Shown: positions 1 to 7,656, counted from the first letter of the stretch. The stretch is 41,684 bases of DNA from Tagaea sp. (GCA_023653245.1 JAMNXK010000002.1:1-41684); one strand, 5' to 3'. Numbers and translations: made by a program. Notes: generated by a model from the letters alone, not told the origin.

Positions 1-1086
1 GATCTGGCGACCGGCCAGCGCAAGATCGCCGCCACGATCCGCGATTCGGCCGACCATCTCACGCGCGTGCTCGGCGACTTGCTGGATTTCTCCAAGCTCG
101 AAGCCGGGCGGCTCGATCTGGAAGTCCGGTCCTTCGATCCGCGCGCGCTGTTCGACGGCACCGTCGGCGGCTTCGCGGGGGCCGCCGCCGCCAAGGGCCT
201 GCGCTTCGAAGGCCGCGCCGCGGCCGATCTGCCCGCTTTCGTGGCGGGCGACGAAGCGCGCGTACGCCAGGCGCTGATCAATCTTCTGTCCAACGCGATC
301 AAGTTCACCGCCAAAGGCGCGGTCGGCGCGTCGCTGGACGTGGTGGCGCGCGCGCCGGGCCGGGCCACGTTGCGCTTCGGCGTGCGCGACAGCGGCATCG
401 GCATCGCGCCCGACGCGCTGCCCGAATTGTTCCGCGAGTTCCGCCAGGCCGACGCGACGATCACGCGGCGCTTCGGCGGCACCGGGCTGGGCCTGGCCAT
501 CGCCAAGCGGCTGGTCGATCGCATGGGCGGGAAGATCGTGGTCGAAAGCGCGCCGGGCGAAGGCAGCGACTTCGCCTTCGCGCTCGATCTGCCGGTCGTC
601 GAAGCGCCGGCAGCACAAGTTCCGCGCAAGGTCGAAGCCTTGACCCCGTCGGGCGACGGGCGGCGCGCGCGCGTGCTGGTCGCCGAGGACAACGAGACGA
701 ACCGCGCGGTGGTGCTGTCGATGCTCGACCGGCTGGGCGTGGATCACGCCGTCGCCGAGGACGGCAAGCAGGCGCTCGCAGCCGCCGCCGCCGAGGATTT
801 CGACCTGATCCTCATGGACCTGCACATGCCCGAGCTCGACGGCTACGGCGCGACCGAGGCGATCCGCGCCCTGCCCGGCGCGCGCGGCAAGGTGGCGATC
901 GTCGCGTGCACGGCCAACGCCTTCGCCGACGACATCGCGCGCTGCCGGGCGGTGGGCATGGACGGGCATATCGCCAAGCCGTTCCGCCTGCGCCAATTGG
1001 CCGAGGAGCTGCGCAAATATCTACCCGAGCGGGCCCTGATCGCCGACAGCGCGCCGCGCCCGCCGCCGGCCTCGGCCGCGCAGTAA
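1..1086 (+). CDS. Hybrid sensor histidine kinase/response regulator, 3' part (5' end outside window)
   Basis: The frame is open from the first base, so the start and any sensory domain lie outside the window. The visible part begins just after where the phospho-accepting His box should be, with a helix ending in DFSKLEAG. A HATPase_c domain follows: N box LINLLSNAIKF, G1 box DSGIGIA, F box LFREFRQ and G2 box GGTGLGLAIAKRL. After a short linker comes a receiver domain with the acidic pocket (VAEDN), the phospho-acceptor Asp in MDLHMPELDG, and the conserved Lys in AKPF. It is likely a membrane or cytoplasmic phosphorelay kinase; the signal is unknown. This is chromosomal flank, upstream of the tRNA used for phage integration. 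A GTG at 67 lies inside the kinase domain and is not a credible start. Confidence 0.93.
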   Translation, partial: DLATGQRKIAATIRDSADHLTRVLGDLLDFSKLEAGRLDLEVRSFDPRALFDGTVGGFAGAAAAKGLRFEGRAAADLPAFVAGDEARVRQALINLLSNAIKFTAKGAVGASLDVVARAPGRATLRFGVRDSGIGIAPDALPELFREFRQADATITRRFGGTGLGLAIAKRLVDRMGGKIVVESAPGEGSDFAFALDLPVVEAPAAQVPRKVEALTPSGDGRRARVLVAEDNETNRAVVLSMLDRLGVDHAVAEDGKQALAAAAAEDFDLILMDLHMPELDGYGATEAIRALPGARGKVAIVACTANAFADDIARCRAVGMDGHIAKPFRLRQLAEELRKYLPERALIADSAPRPPPASAAQ

Positions 1087-1173
1087 GCGCGGTAAGGCCC
1101 CTCGGCCGGGGACAGTTGCATCCCGGGCGGCGCTCCTGTAGGTTCCCGCCCGCTTCGACCACCCCGTATCAGT

Positions 1174-1248
1174 GCCGCAGTAGCTCAGGGGTAGAGCAGC
1201 GCATTCGTAATGCGCGGGTCGGGGGTTCAATTCCCTCCTGCGGCACCA
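1174..1248 (+). tRNA. tRNA-Thr (anticodon CGT), CCA encoded
   Basis: A full cloverleaf can be drawn. The acceptor stem GCCGCAG pairs with CTGCGGC, followed by discriminator A and an encoded CCA. The D arm is GCTC/GAGC. The anticodon stem GCGCA/TGCGC has loop TTCGTAA (anticodon CGT, reading ACG, Thr). The T arm is GGGGG TTCAATT CCCTC. The gene is intact after phage insertion because the phage supplied an identical 3' half. Its original 3' half now lies at 39704-39749. Confidence 0.97.
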
Positions 1249-1252
1249 TTTC
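1203..1252 (+). repeat. attL core: 50-bp direct repeat overlapping tRNA-Thr 3' half
   Basis: These 50 bp, from the anticodon loop through the CCA and four bases beyond, are identical to 39704-39753. This is the usual signature of a tyrosine integrase that targets a tRNA 3' end. Sequences diverge immediately outside the repeat on both sides. Confidence 0.95.
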
Positions 1253-1269
1253 TTTCAAACACTTAGAGA

Positions 1270-2517
1270 TCATTTAACGCGGCGCAGTTTTGCGCGGTGG
1301 GACTGCGCGGTGGGACTTTTCTGCGCCGGCGCGACCGATCGGATATCCGGCATGGCGGCGACGGCGTCGCGCTTTTCGTTGCCGGCGATCGCGATATAGC
1401 GGTCGCTCGTGCGCTGATCCTTGTGCGCGGCGAGATCGCGCGCGACGGCCGGCGACGTGGCCTTGAATGCCTCGGTGACGTAACGCGCGCGCACGTCGTG
1501 AAAGCGCCATTTTCCTTTGACGCCGAATCGATTCAACGCCGTGCCCCACGCGCGACGCGGATTCTTGATCGCGCGCGCCGGCCGGAGCTGGCCGTCTTCG
1601 TCCTTGCCCGGCACGCGCCAAACGATCAGCCGCGTCTCGGCGCCTTTCTCGATCGGCTGCGCGCGCGCCGCCACGTCGGCCGCGAGCCGGCGCAGCAACG
1701 CCATGCCTTCGTCATTGGCGGGCTGGTATCTATCGCGCTTGGCCTTCGCGATCTTCGCCGGCACGCGCAAGCCCGCGTCGCCAAAATCGATCCAGCTCGT
1801 CTCGGCGCGCATCGCTTCCGTCAAGCGCAAGCCGAAGAGGCGCGACAAGGCGGCGGCGTCGCGCAGATGTTGCGGGGTTTCCGTATCCAGCTCGATCGCC
1901 GCGAGGACGGCGAGGGGAACGGGGTTCGGATCGTGTTCGTCGACCTCCTCCAGCTCGATCGCCGGCATGAAAGACAACAAGGGCAGCTTGTCGGGGCCGC
2001 GCGTTTCGTGCGCCAGGCGCAGCACGGCCGACAATTGATTCAGATAGCGATTGATCCGGCCCGGCGATCGGGGCCGGCCCGTATCGCGCCAGAGCCTCGT
2101 GTCGTCGTGATCGCGATTCTTCTTCGGCCCGCCAAGCCAAACCTTGACCGTCTGCCGGCGCATCCAGTCGCGATAGGCTTTCCAGGTTTCGGCGACGCGC
2201 TCGATCGCCGCACCCGCGCCAAAGAATTCGACGATCTCGGCGAGTTCGATCTTCTGATGCGACCAGCTGCGCATGCGGCTCGCCTCGGCCGATCGCGCGG
2301 CGACGGCTTGCGCGAGGGTGTAGTCGCCGGCGGCGGCGACGGCTTGGCCGCGCCGCTCGTTGCGGGCGGCGACGCGCGCCATATCCTCGGCCGCTTGCGC
2401 CTGGCGCCGCGACGCGGCGGGCGTGCCGTCGGGATTCTTGGCGCGGCGCTTGTATCGCTTCCCGCCTTCCCAGAAATCGAAGATCCAAACGCCAGCGCGG
2501 TCGACGAACACAGACAT
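1270..2517 (-). CDS. int: Tyrosine site-specific integrase
   Basis: A 415-aa phage integrase of the tyrosine recombinase family, which inserts the phage into the tRNA-Thr gene. The C-terminal catalytic domain shows Arg I in GLRLTEAM (R231), the HxxR box HDVR (H340, R343), a second His in LAAHKD (H365) and the nucleophile in SDRY (Y374). The N-terminal part (about 1-60) has a short beta-rich start like arm-binding domains, and residues 65-175 form the SAM-like core-binding region. The ATG has a good Shine-Dalgarno (GGAAGGA about 7 nt upstream). It ends 22 bp from the tRNA, reading towards it, the usual position for a tRNA-targeting integrase. The last 15 residues are encoded by the candidate arm-site repeat. 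Confidence 0.95.
   Translation of the reverse strand: MSVFVDRAGVWIFDFWEGGKRYKRRAKNPDGTPAASRRQAQAAEDMARVAARNERRGQAVAAAGDYTLAQAVAARSAEASRMRSWSHQKIELAEIVEFFGAGAAIERVAETWKAYRDWMRRQTVKVWLGGPKKNRDHDDTRLWRDTGRPRSPGRINRYLNQLSAVLRLAHETRGPDKLPLLSFMPAIELEEVDEHDPNPVPLAVLAAIELDTETPQHLRDAAALSRLFGLRLTEAMRAETSWIDFGDAGLRVPAKIAKAKRDRYQPANDEGMALLRRLAADVAARAQPIEKGAETRLIVWRVPGKDEDGQLRPARAIKNPRRAWGTALNRFGVKGKWRFHDVRARYVTEAFKATSPAVARDLAAHKDQRTSDRYIAIAGNEKRDAVAAMPDIRSVAPAQKSPTAQSHRAKLRRVK
1292..1317 (+). promoter_or_regulatory. Candidate integrase arm-type sites, left (13-bp perfect tandem repeat)
   Basis: GCGCGGTGGGACT occurs twice back to back (1292-1304 and 1305-1317), 40 bp inside attL. A related pair of CGGTGGGA(C/G)T units lies at 39598-39621 inside attR, in the same orientation. 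The pair overlaps the last codons of the integrase gene. A 13-bp period cannot be a peptide repeat, so the conservation appears to be at the DNA level. The role as integrase arm sites is inferred. Confidence 0.5.
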
Positions 2518-2543
2518 CGCGGGTTCCTTCCGCCAGAGGCCGG

Positions 2544-2876
2544 TCAGACTATGCCGAGACGGCGCAGCTCGGCAACGGCGGCACGGTGCGCGTTCGTCAA
2601 GGCGCGCCCGGCGGTTTTGTCCTCGCGCTTCGCGATCGCGGCCTTCGGCACGATCCGCATTCCCGCGACGTAGCGCTCGATCGACGCGACCGACACGCGC
2701 GGGGCGCCGCGCGCGGCGCGATCGGCGCGCACGCGAAAGCCTTGAAGATCGCCGTTCTTCAACATCTTGCGCACGGTGGATTCATCGCAGCCCAAGGCCT
2801 CGGCCGCTTTCGCGATCGTCACATGACGATCGAGCGGCAATTCGTCCGGAATGTCGTCGACCGGACGCGGGCGCAT
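2544..2876 (-). CDS. Helix-turn-helix, excisionase-like DNA-binding protein
   Basis: A 110-aa protein with a MerR/excisionase-type helix-turn-helix around residues 18-45 (TIAKAAEALGCDESTVRKML), followed by the GDLQGFRV wing typical of excisionase-family proteins. The remainder is basic. It lies 26 bp upstream of the integrase on the same strand, so both are probably made from one transcript. Position and fold suggest a recombination directionality factor, or a regulator of int. That role is inferred. Its start is only 44 bp from a divergent gene, and the gap holds a GCCTT-GT-AAGGC palindrome (2883-2894) that could be its operator. Confidence 0.75.
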   Translation of the reverse strand: MRPRPVDDIPDELPLDRHVTIAKAAEALGCDESTVRKMLKNGDLQGFRVRADRAARGAPRVSVASIERYVAGMRIVPKAAIAKREDKTAGRALTNAHRAAVAELRRLGIV

Positions 2877-2920
2877 TAGGCGGCCTTGTAAGGCGGCACG
2901 GGTAAGGGCACCATCGATTC

Positions 2921-3439
2921 ATGCCGCTTGCCGCCAGAAAGCAGACGTTCGGCCTGGAAAATTGCCGCGACATGCTCGCCAAGCTCGAATGGGAAATCGA
3001 GCGGTATCGCGAAGCGAGCCCGCACGATGCCGCATCGCTGACGCATATCGCCTTCAATGCGGCCGTGACTGCTTGGCAACTGGCGGATTGGGTGTGCGCC
3101 GACATCACGCCGGCGCAGCTGGCACGGCTCGGCGTCGCCGACGGTAATGCCTTCAAGAGGAAAGTTCTTAGGGAATCGCGCGCGGTCTACCTCTGTCGGC
3201 AGGTAGCTACCGCGTCTAAACACGCCTTCGTAAGCGATCATTTCGACGAGACCGTCGATAGCGTCGTGAATGCAACCGACGGAGACGTCGAGATCAATGA
3301 CGAAGCGATATTCGCGACGCCGCCGGTTTGGGCTCTTGCGATTCAGGACGGCGAGAAAATCATGCCGGTTATGAAAGTATTCGAGGGCGCCCTCGACTAT
3401 TGGACGAAATTGATTTTCGAAAATGGGATTGCTCGATAG
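2921..3439 (+). CDS. Hypothetical protein, 172 aa, rightward cargo gene beside the integrase
   Basis: I do not recognise this family. It looks like a soluble, largely helical protein with no signal peptide or membrane segment. There is a charged amphipathic stretch (MLAKLEWEIERYREAS) near residues 18-33 and an aromatic C-terminus. It is transcribed opposite to the surrounding integrase and ParB operons and is followed directly (0 bp) by 3440-3778, so the two form a cassette. Base composition is somewhat less GC-rich than the neighbours. The ATG at 2921 lacks a clear ribosome site; an in-frame ATG at 2972 is an alternative start. Its position between int/xis and the leftward operon is typical for phage accessory genes. 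Confidence 0.65.
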   Translation: MPLAARKQTFGLENCRDMLAKLEWEIERYREASPHDAASLTHIAFNAAVTAWQLADWVCADITPAQLARLGVADGNAFKRKVLRESRAVYLCRQVATASKHAFVSDHFDETVDSVVNATDGDVEINDEAIFATPPVWALAIQDGEKIMPVMKVFEGALDYWTKLIFENGIAR

Positions 3440-3778
3440 ATGCGCCGCCGCGAGTATCCGAACGCGCCGACTTTGTCGAACGTGAACGCCGGCGGCGACA
3501 ACGTCGCCGGGCTCACGGTCGAATGCTGGCCGTGCAAGCGCGGCACGTCGTTTCCGCTCGCGTCGCTGATCGAATCGTTCGGTCCCGATCAGGTCCTTTA
3601 CAAGCTGCTGACCCGATACACCTGCAACGTCTGCGGCGCGCGTGCCGAGGCGTCGATCGCGCGGATCGGTCAAATCAATTGGTCGGAGTATCGGGGCAAC
3701 CCGCATTGGCGCGATCTGCCGCCGATCCGCCCCGACAAGTCGGATCGCTTCAAGCATCGCCCGCGTTCGCGCCGTTGA
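3440..3778 (+). CDS. Small zinc-ribbon-like hypothetical protein, 112 aa
   Basis: The start codon follows the stop of 2921-3439 directly, so translation is probably coupled. Two CxxC pairs, CWPC (about residue 30) and CNVC (about residue 62), are spaced like a zinc ribbon. The C-terminus is strongly basic (HRPRSRR). This suggests a nucleic-acid-binding or adaptor role, which is an inference. The 3' end overlaps by 29 bp the end of the convergent gene 3750-3983. The family is not recognised. Confidence 0.65.
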   Translation: MRRREYPNAPTLSNVNAGGDNVAGLTVECWPCKRGTSFPLASLIESFGPDQVLYKLLTRYTCNVCGARAEASIARIGQINWSEYRGNPHWRDLPPIRPDKSDRFKHRPRSRR

Positions 3779-3983
3779 CGCTCTTACGGGTTGCCGCCCG
3801 CGCGCGGCAGAAACCGCGTTGAATAATGCGCGGGCGATCGGCGAAGCGCCGGCGCCAGTCCTCGCGCGCCCGCCATGTCGCGGGGCGCTCGGCATCGGCC
3901 TTCGCCAGATAGGCGCGCTCGGCCTCAGTCAGGAATTCGCGCCAGGGCAGGGGTGCTCGGGGTGCGGCCTCGATCTGCGCCAT
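3750..3983 (-). CDS. Short hypothetical protein, last gene of the leftward ParB operon
   Basis: A 77-aa Arg/Ala-rich protein with a central helix-forming stretch (FLTEAERAYLAKADAER). Its ATG lies 1 bp downstream of the stop of the ParB-like gene, so it is probably translated by reinitiation. It converges with 3440-3778, and the tails overlap by 29 bp. No family is recognised. The position in the operon supports it as a real gene; the composition alone would not. Confidence 0.55.
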   Translation of the reverse strand: MAQIEAAPRAPLPWREFLTEAERAYLAKADAERPATWRAREDWRRRFADRPRIIQRGFCRARAATRKSVNGANAGDA

Positions 3984-3984
3984 G

Positions 3985-5853
3985 TCACTTGCCCTTCGCT
4001 TTCGGCTTGGCCTTCGCGGCGGGTTTGGCTTTGGGCTTTGCCGCCGCCTTGGGCGCGGGCTTGCTCGCCGGCGCCGTCGTCGGCGCGCCCTTCGTGCCGC
4101 CAGTGAATTTCGGCGCGACGCGCAGCTGGGCTTTCATATCGGCACCCGGTTGGAAGCGGCACCACGGCGGGACGTAGCCTTTGAGCTTGTCGCCTTGGCC
4201 GAGGATCACGCCGCGAATGACCGTGCCGGTCAGCTCAGCGCCACGCGCGAGGCGCGGATCGTCCTCGAGCCGCAAATCCGCCGCGATCCGCAAGAGCTGC
4301 GGCTTTTTGAGCTTGGACAGGAACTCGGCGTCGAGTTTGAACGTCGCCGCCGGGTCGGCCTTGACCGTCGCGGCGATCGCCAGCTCGTCGGCCTCGGGCC
4401 AGCAATCCGACGCGTAACGATCGTCGACCGAAACACAGGACGCGACCAGCGCCGCGAACAGCTTGTCGAGATCGGCCGCGTTCAAGGCGGCGATTTCCTT
4501 CCAGCGCGTATCGGTTCGGGTGTAGCTCTCGGCCCCCTTCAAGCCGCGCTTGGCGTAGCCCGCGAGGATCGCAGCGACGGCGGGGGCGGGCTCGCCTTTG
4601 CCTTCGGAGAGAATCTTGATGTTGCGATAGCTGAGACGAACCACGGCCGATTGGCCGAGCAGGGCGAAGACGACGGCGCGCTTCGCGTGGTTCGCATCGG
4701 CCGCGATCGCCGTTTGCAGCGCATGCGTGCGGACGGTCAGCGCTTGGCGCGCGGCACCGGCCAGCACGTCCTCGGCCTTGGGTTCGGGCGCCTTGCTTTC
4801 CGTCTTCGCGGTGCCCGGCTTGGCGGCACGCCCGCCGTTCGGCTGAAACCCTTCCTCGGGCACGCAATGGGTCTGCACGACGAAGCGCCAGGGCAGTTTC
4901 GAATTATCGATCCAGACGAGGCAGGTGGTGCCGCCCGCCGCGATCTGCGCCTTCGTCGCCTGGCGCCAATCATAAGGCAAGGTCGCGTCCTGGCTGCGAT
5001 CGCTGAATTCGGCGCGGCCGTGCTTGGCCTTCAATTCCGCGACCTTCGCCTCGATCGCCTGGGTTTGTTTGCGATTGAACTCGCCGGCGTCGGCGAAGAA
5101 CTTTTCGCCGGTGTCCTCGTCCGTCACGATCTCGCCCTTGTAGGTCGCGGGATCGAACAGAGCCTCGCCGATCGCGGTCAGCCCTTCGCGCAAGGCCTCG
5201 CGCACTTGCAGGGCCGTGCGCAGCAAATTGTAGCCGCGCGGCTCTTCCTTCGCGTCGAGCGGGACGATCCGTTTCAACGTCTCTTCCTGGCGCTTGGCCG
5301 GCGCCTTCAACAATTCGCGCGCGTGTTCGAGGCTGATCTTGCCGGCCTTCAACGCCTCGAACGCCTTGGGGGCGAGCTTGTCGAGCAGGCGCAAGCGCAA
5401 TTGAACGAAGCGCTCGGTCTTGCCGATCCGCGCGCCGATCTCGCGCGGAAGCATTTTCATGTCGACGAGGCGCTTGAACGCGTCGGCCTCTTCCCAGGGC
5501 GTCAATTCGCTGCGCGCGACGTTCTCGGTCAAAGCGACGGTCAATGCGGTCTTGTCATCGATCTCGACGACGGAGACGGGCCATGTCGCCTCGGCCGGTT
5601 TGCGCTTGGACGCGATCAGCTTCTCGATCGCGCGATGCCGCTGCTCGCCGGCGATCAGCTCGAACTTGCCCGCCGCTTTCGGGTGCGGGCGCACGGTCAT
5701 GTTCTGCAAGAGGCCGAGCTGGTCGATGCTGTCGGCGAGACGGCCGATCGCCTCGTCGTCGAAACGCTTGCGGGGATTGAGCGTCGAGCGCTCGATCTGC
5801 GCGAAGGTCAATTGCTTGACGCTGGCGGCGGGGGCGGCGGTGCCATCGGGCAT
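3985..5853 (-). CDS. ParB/RepB/Spo0J-family protein with long C-terminal extension
   Basis: A 622-aa protein. The N-terminal ParB/Srx-like domain (about 15-115) contains NPRKRFDD, the box GEQRHR (69-74) and TENVARSELTPWEEA (109-123). A helix-turn-helix region follows (about 130-200). The middle (260-560) resembles the extended region of plasmid and phage ParB-like proteins. The last 60 residues are an Ala/Lys/Pro tail like histone H1. Known ParB proteins bind DNA and hydrolyse CTP. No ParA is visible, so partitioning is doubtful; a role in gene regulation or DNA organisation is at least as likely. The start has a good Shine-Dalgarno (AAAGGA, 7-8 nt). It lies downstream of three coupled small genes. 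Confidence 0.85.
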   Translation of the reverse strand: MPDGTAAPAASVKQLTFAQIERSTLNPRKRFDDEAIGRLADSIDQLGLLQNMTVRPHPKAAGKFELIAGEQRHRAIEKLIASKRKPAEATWPVSVVEIDDKTALTVALTENVARSELTPWEEADAFKRLVDMKMLPREIGARIGKTERFVQLRLRLLDKLAPKAFEALKAGKISLEHARELLKAPAKRQEETLKRIVPLDAKEEPRGYNLLRTALQVREALREGLTAIGEALFDPATYKGEIVTDEDTGEKFFADAGEFNRKQTQAIEAKVAELKAKHGRAEFSDRSQDATLPYDWRQATKAQIAAGGTTCLVWIDNSKLPWRFVVQTHCVPEEGFQPNGGRAAKPGTAKTESKAPEPKAEDVLAGAARQALTVRTHALQTAIAADANHAKRAVVFALLGQSAVVRLSYRNIKILSEGKGEPAPAVAAILAGYAKRGLKGAESYTRTDTRWKEIAALNAADLDKLFAALVASCVSVDDRYASDCWPEADELAIAATVKADPAATFKLDAEFLSKLKKPQLLRIAADLRLEDDPRLARGAELTGTVIRGVILGQGDKLKGYVPPWCRFQPGADMKAQLRVAPKFTGGTKGAPTTAPASKPAPKAAAKPKAKPAAKAKPKAKGK

Positions 5854-5892
5854 GGTGATTTCCTTTCGGGGTTCGGAAGCGGGGAAGGGGTT

Positions 5893-5911
5893 CGCCGAAC
5901 GGCGTTCGGCG
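5893..5911. repeat. Prophage palindrome copy 1 (19 bp)
   Basis: The copy is CGCCGAACG-G-CGTTCGGCG, a perfect inverted repeat with a one-base centre. It lies between the ParB-like gene start and the stop of the gene upstream in the same operon. Confidence 0.85.
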
Positions 5912-5918
5912 GTCGCGG

Positions 5919-6176
5919 TTAGTGGCGGGTCCAGACGCCGGCGCGGCCGGCGAAGCGGAAGCCGTGGCGGCGCAGCCAGTCGGCGGCGTCGCGCAAGGAC
6001 CGCGCGCCGAGCGGTTCGCGGGTTTCGCCGTCCTCGATCACGACGCCGAGGCGTTGCGTGCGCGTGGCGGGGTCGATCGCGTTCGGATCGAAGGTGAGGA
6101 CGACGGCGAGGGGAACGTCGTCGCGCGGGGAGACGAGTGCCGGCTTACGGCTATGACGGCGCGCCCCGAACATCAT
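5919..6176 (-). CDS. Hypothetical protein, 85 aa (leftward operon)
   Basis: The first residues are MMFGARRHSRKPALVSPRDD. The sequence predicts a small beta/alpha fold ending in DAADWLRRHGFRFAGRAGVW. The ATG at 6176 overlaps the stop of the upstream gene as ATGA, so translation is coupled; the next codon, 6173, is also ATG. The frame is open further upstream, but that extension is an Arg/Ser-rich shadow of the two upstream genes. No family is recognised. Its stop is 65 bp before the ParB-like gene, with palindrome copy 1 between them. Confidence 0.65.
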   Translation of the reverse strand: MMFGARRHSRKPALVSPRDDVPLAVVLTFDPNAIDPATRTQRLGVVIEDGETREPLGARSLRDAADWLRRHGFRFAGRAGVWTRH

Positions 6177-6373
6177 CCGGCTCTCGGCGCGACGTGTTCG
6201 AGATCGGCGACGGGCCGCGCGTCGGGGCAATGATCGTCGTCGACGATCATCGCGAAGCCGGTCAGCTCGCCGGCGGCATCGCGCCCGTCGAACAGGCGCT
6301 TGATCGTGCCGGTGCGCGCGGTGCGGCGGATACGAACGCGATCCGCTTCGCGGAAGATCACGGGCTCGGTCAT
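6173..6373 (-). CDS. Hypothetical protein, 66 aa, small beta-barrel-like
   Basis: A short protein with a KOW/SH3-like pattern: FREADRVRIRRTARTGTIKR, then a strand-rich GFAMIVDDDH segment, much like small phage proteins that hold a hydrophobic barrel. It overlaps both neighbours by ATGA junctions (6370-6373 and 6173-6176), making a tightly coupled three-gene block. Function unknown. Confidence 0.65.
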   Translation of the reverse strand: MTEPVIFREADRVRIRRTARTGTIKRLFDGRDAAGELTGFAMIVDDDHCPDARPVADLEHVAPRAG

Positions 6374-6684
6374 CGCGCGCCGCCTTCCGCGCGAATCGCG
6401 TCGCGGCGGTCGCGGGCGATCTCGCGGCGCCGGTTGCGGCCGAGCTTGGGGATCGGGCCGAGGGCGGCGCCGTAGGGCGGCGCCTTCTCGCGGCGCATCC
6501 GGGCGGCGAGCGCACGGGCGTCGTCGAGATAGGCGTCGATCTCGCGCGGGCGGAACCCGGCATCGAGCAATTGGTCGCGCGTGGCGCGCCCGCCGTTTTG
6601 GACGGCGAGGTCCGCGATCACGCCCGCCAGTTCGACGGCGCGCGGATGCGGGGGACGTTCGGCGTTGTCATGGGAAGGGTACAT
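6370..6684 (-). CDS. Hypothetical protein, 104 aa, first gene of the leftward operon
   Basis: A basic protein with a possible winged-helix start (about residues 15-60, PHPRAVELAGVIADLAVQ then RATRDQLLDAGFRPREIDAY). It is therefore a plausible DNA-binding or regulatory early protein, which is inference only. It is the first gene after the leftward promoter region that carries the same operator as the cro-like promoter, so it should be repressed in the lysogen. Its end overlaps the next gene by ATGA. Confidence 0.65.
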   Translation of the reverse strand: MYPSHDNAERPPHPRAVELAGVIADLAVQNGGRATRDQLLDAGFRPREIDAYLDDARALAARMRREKAPPYGAALGPIPKLGRNRRREIARDRRDAIRAEGGAR

Positions 6685-6721
6685 TCCGTCAGGACTCCCG
6701 GCTCGGGTTGACCTGACAGAA

Positions 6722-6760
6722 TGACTAATTCATGTCATGACATTTTGTCAAGACGTGACG
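6722..6760 (-). promoter_or_regulatory. Leftward early promoter (PL-like) with repressor operator
   Basis: On the minus strand, TTGACA (6751-6746) and TAGTCA (6727-6722) are 18 bp apart and form a sigma70-like promoter about 30 nt before the first leftward gene. The spacer region holds TGACA-TTT-TGTCA (6738-6750) and the palindrome GTCATGAC (6734-6741). The same elements, with the extension GACGTG(A/G)CGTA, lie over the cro-like promoter at 9096-9121. The rest of 6685-7057 has no convincing gene; it holds palindrome copies 2 and 3 and an AT-richer stretch. Confidence 0.65.
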
Positions 6761-6782
6761 TAATGATACCAAAAACCGTCCC

Positions 6783-6799
6783 GCCGAACGGCGTTCGGC
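6783..6799. repeat. Prophage palindrome copy 2 (17 bp)
   Basis: The copy is GCCGAACGGCGTTCGGC, perfect, in the non-coding region upstream of the leftward promoter. It is followed 8 bp later by a shorter variant. Confidence 0.85.
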
Positions 6800-6807
6800 C
6801 TGGTGAT

Positions 6808-6822
6808 GCGAACGGCGTTCGC
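6808..6822. repeat. Prophage palindrome copy 3, variant (15 bp)
   Basis: The copy is GCGAACG-G-CGTTCGC. One base in each arm differs from the consensus, and the two changes compensate each other, so symmetry is kept. It lies 25 bp from copy 2, measured start to start. Confidence 0.75.
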
Positions 6823-7057
6823 GACCTGCCCTCTACCCTCGGACCGTCCCGCACCTCGCTTTGCCTTGGGCTGAGTACATACCGCGAATCTCTCCTAACG
6901 CATTCCGTAGGTTGTGACTTTTGGCTCTCCCGCGCGACAAGCCCTTGATGGCGTAAGGTTAATTCGCGATGTTTCCTCAGAAACGTCTTTATTTTGCCGC
7001 GCGCCGACGGCTATAACCACGCCATGTCCATCAACACAAAACGCGCCTGACCAGGCC

Positions 7058-7336
7058 ATGGGCATCTTTGCCGTTATTGGCTATCAGAGCGACAAAGGGC
7101 GCCCTCTCAAGGACGCCGTTGTCGATGTCGCGCCGAAAGCGAATTATCCGATCCCCGGTGCGCCGGCGTGGCTGGTCCGTTTCGACGGAACGGCTAAAGA
7201 GCTTTCGGACAAGCTCGGGGTCACGGATGGGGCCACGTCAAATGCCGTAATCGTTCGGGTCGAGGACTATTTCGGCCGCGCGCCGCGCGATATTTGGGAG
7301 TGGATCGCCGTCAAGCAGGGGGCATCGGGTGGCTAG
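7058..7336 (+). CDS. Hypothetical protein, 92 aa, immunity-region cassette
   Basis: A small soluble protein starting MGIFAVIGYQSDKGRPLKDA, with a predicted alpha/beta fold ending in APRDIWEWIAVKQ. The family is not recognised. The start at 7058 is chosen because the residues from there on look like a well-formed domain; upstream in frame is low-quality sequence. It overlaps the next gene (GTG at 7329). Both are read rightward between the leftward operon and the repressor gene, the place where lambdoid phages keep lysogen-expressed genes. Base composition is AT-richer than the structural genes, which suggests separate acquisition. Confidence 0.6.
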   Translation: MGIFAVIGYQSDKGRPLKDAVVDVAPKANYPIPGAPAWLVRFDGTAKELSDKLGVTDGATSNAVIVRVEDYFGRAPRDIWEWIAVKQGASGG

Positions 7337-7649
7337 AAGCCGCGACCGTGGTCCCGATTCCACGCCCGAAATGCCGTCGGCCACGCCGCGCGACCTACAC
7401 GCGACAACCGACATTCGTTTCGTCATACACGAGATCGGCAAGATTTCCGAGGCCGTGGGCGAGATGAAAAAGACGATCGAGAGCCAAGGGGTAAAGATTG
7501 GCCGGTTCGAGAAGTATGTGGTTGCGGTCAACACCGCTGTCACGGTGATCGTTGGCGTCGCCATTGTCCTGGGCGCGATCGCGTCCTTCATTTTCGACGG
7601 CAAACTTTCTCAGCTCTTGAGCGTGGTCAACAAGCTGAACACCCCTTAG
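7329..7649 (+). CDS. Small single-span membrane protein, 106 aa
   Basis: It starts at a GTG that overlaps the stop of the previous gene by 8 bp. A polar N-terminal region contains a coiled-coil-like helix (about 35-62, EIGKISEAVGEMKKTIESQG). One strong transmembrane segment follows (about 70-92, AVNTAVTVIVGVAIVLGAIA), then a short tail. The layout resembles small phage membrane proteins with a cytoplasmic coiled coil. A role in superinfection exclusion or signalling is possible but unproven. Confidence 0.6.
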   Translation: MARSRDRGPDSTPEMPSATPRDLHATTDIRFVIHEIGKISEAVGEMKKTIESQGVKIGRFEKYVVAVNTAVTVIVGVAIVLGAIASFIFDGKLSQLLSVVNKLNTP

Positions 7650-7656
7650 AGCGCGC

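Noticed and set aside
3982..5922. 646-codon plus-strand frame opposite the ParB-like gene
   Set aside because: Arg/Gly/Leu-rich shadow of the ParB-like frame, which has recognisable motifs and a ribosome site.
6721..6948. 75-codon ORF in the leftward promoter region
   Set aside because: It starts inside the operator, contains two palindromes, has no ribosome site, and its composition is not protein-like.
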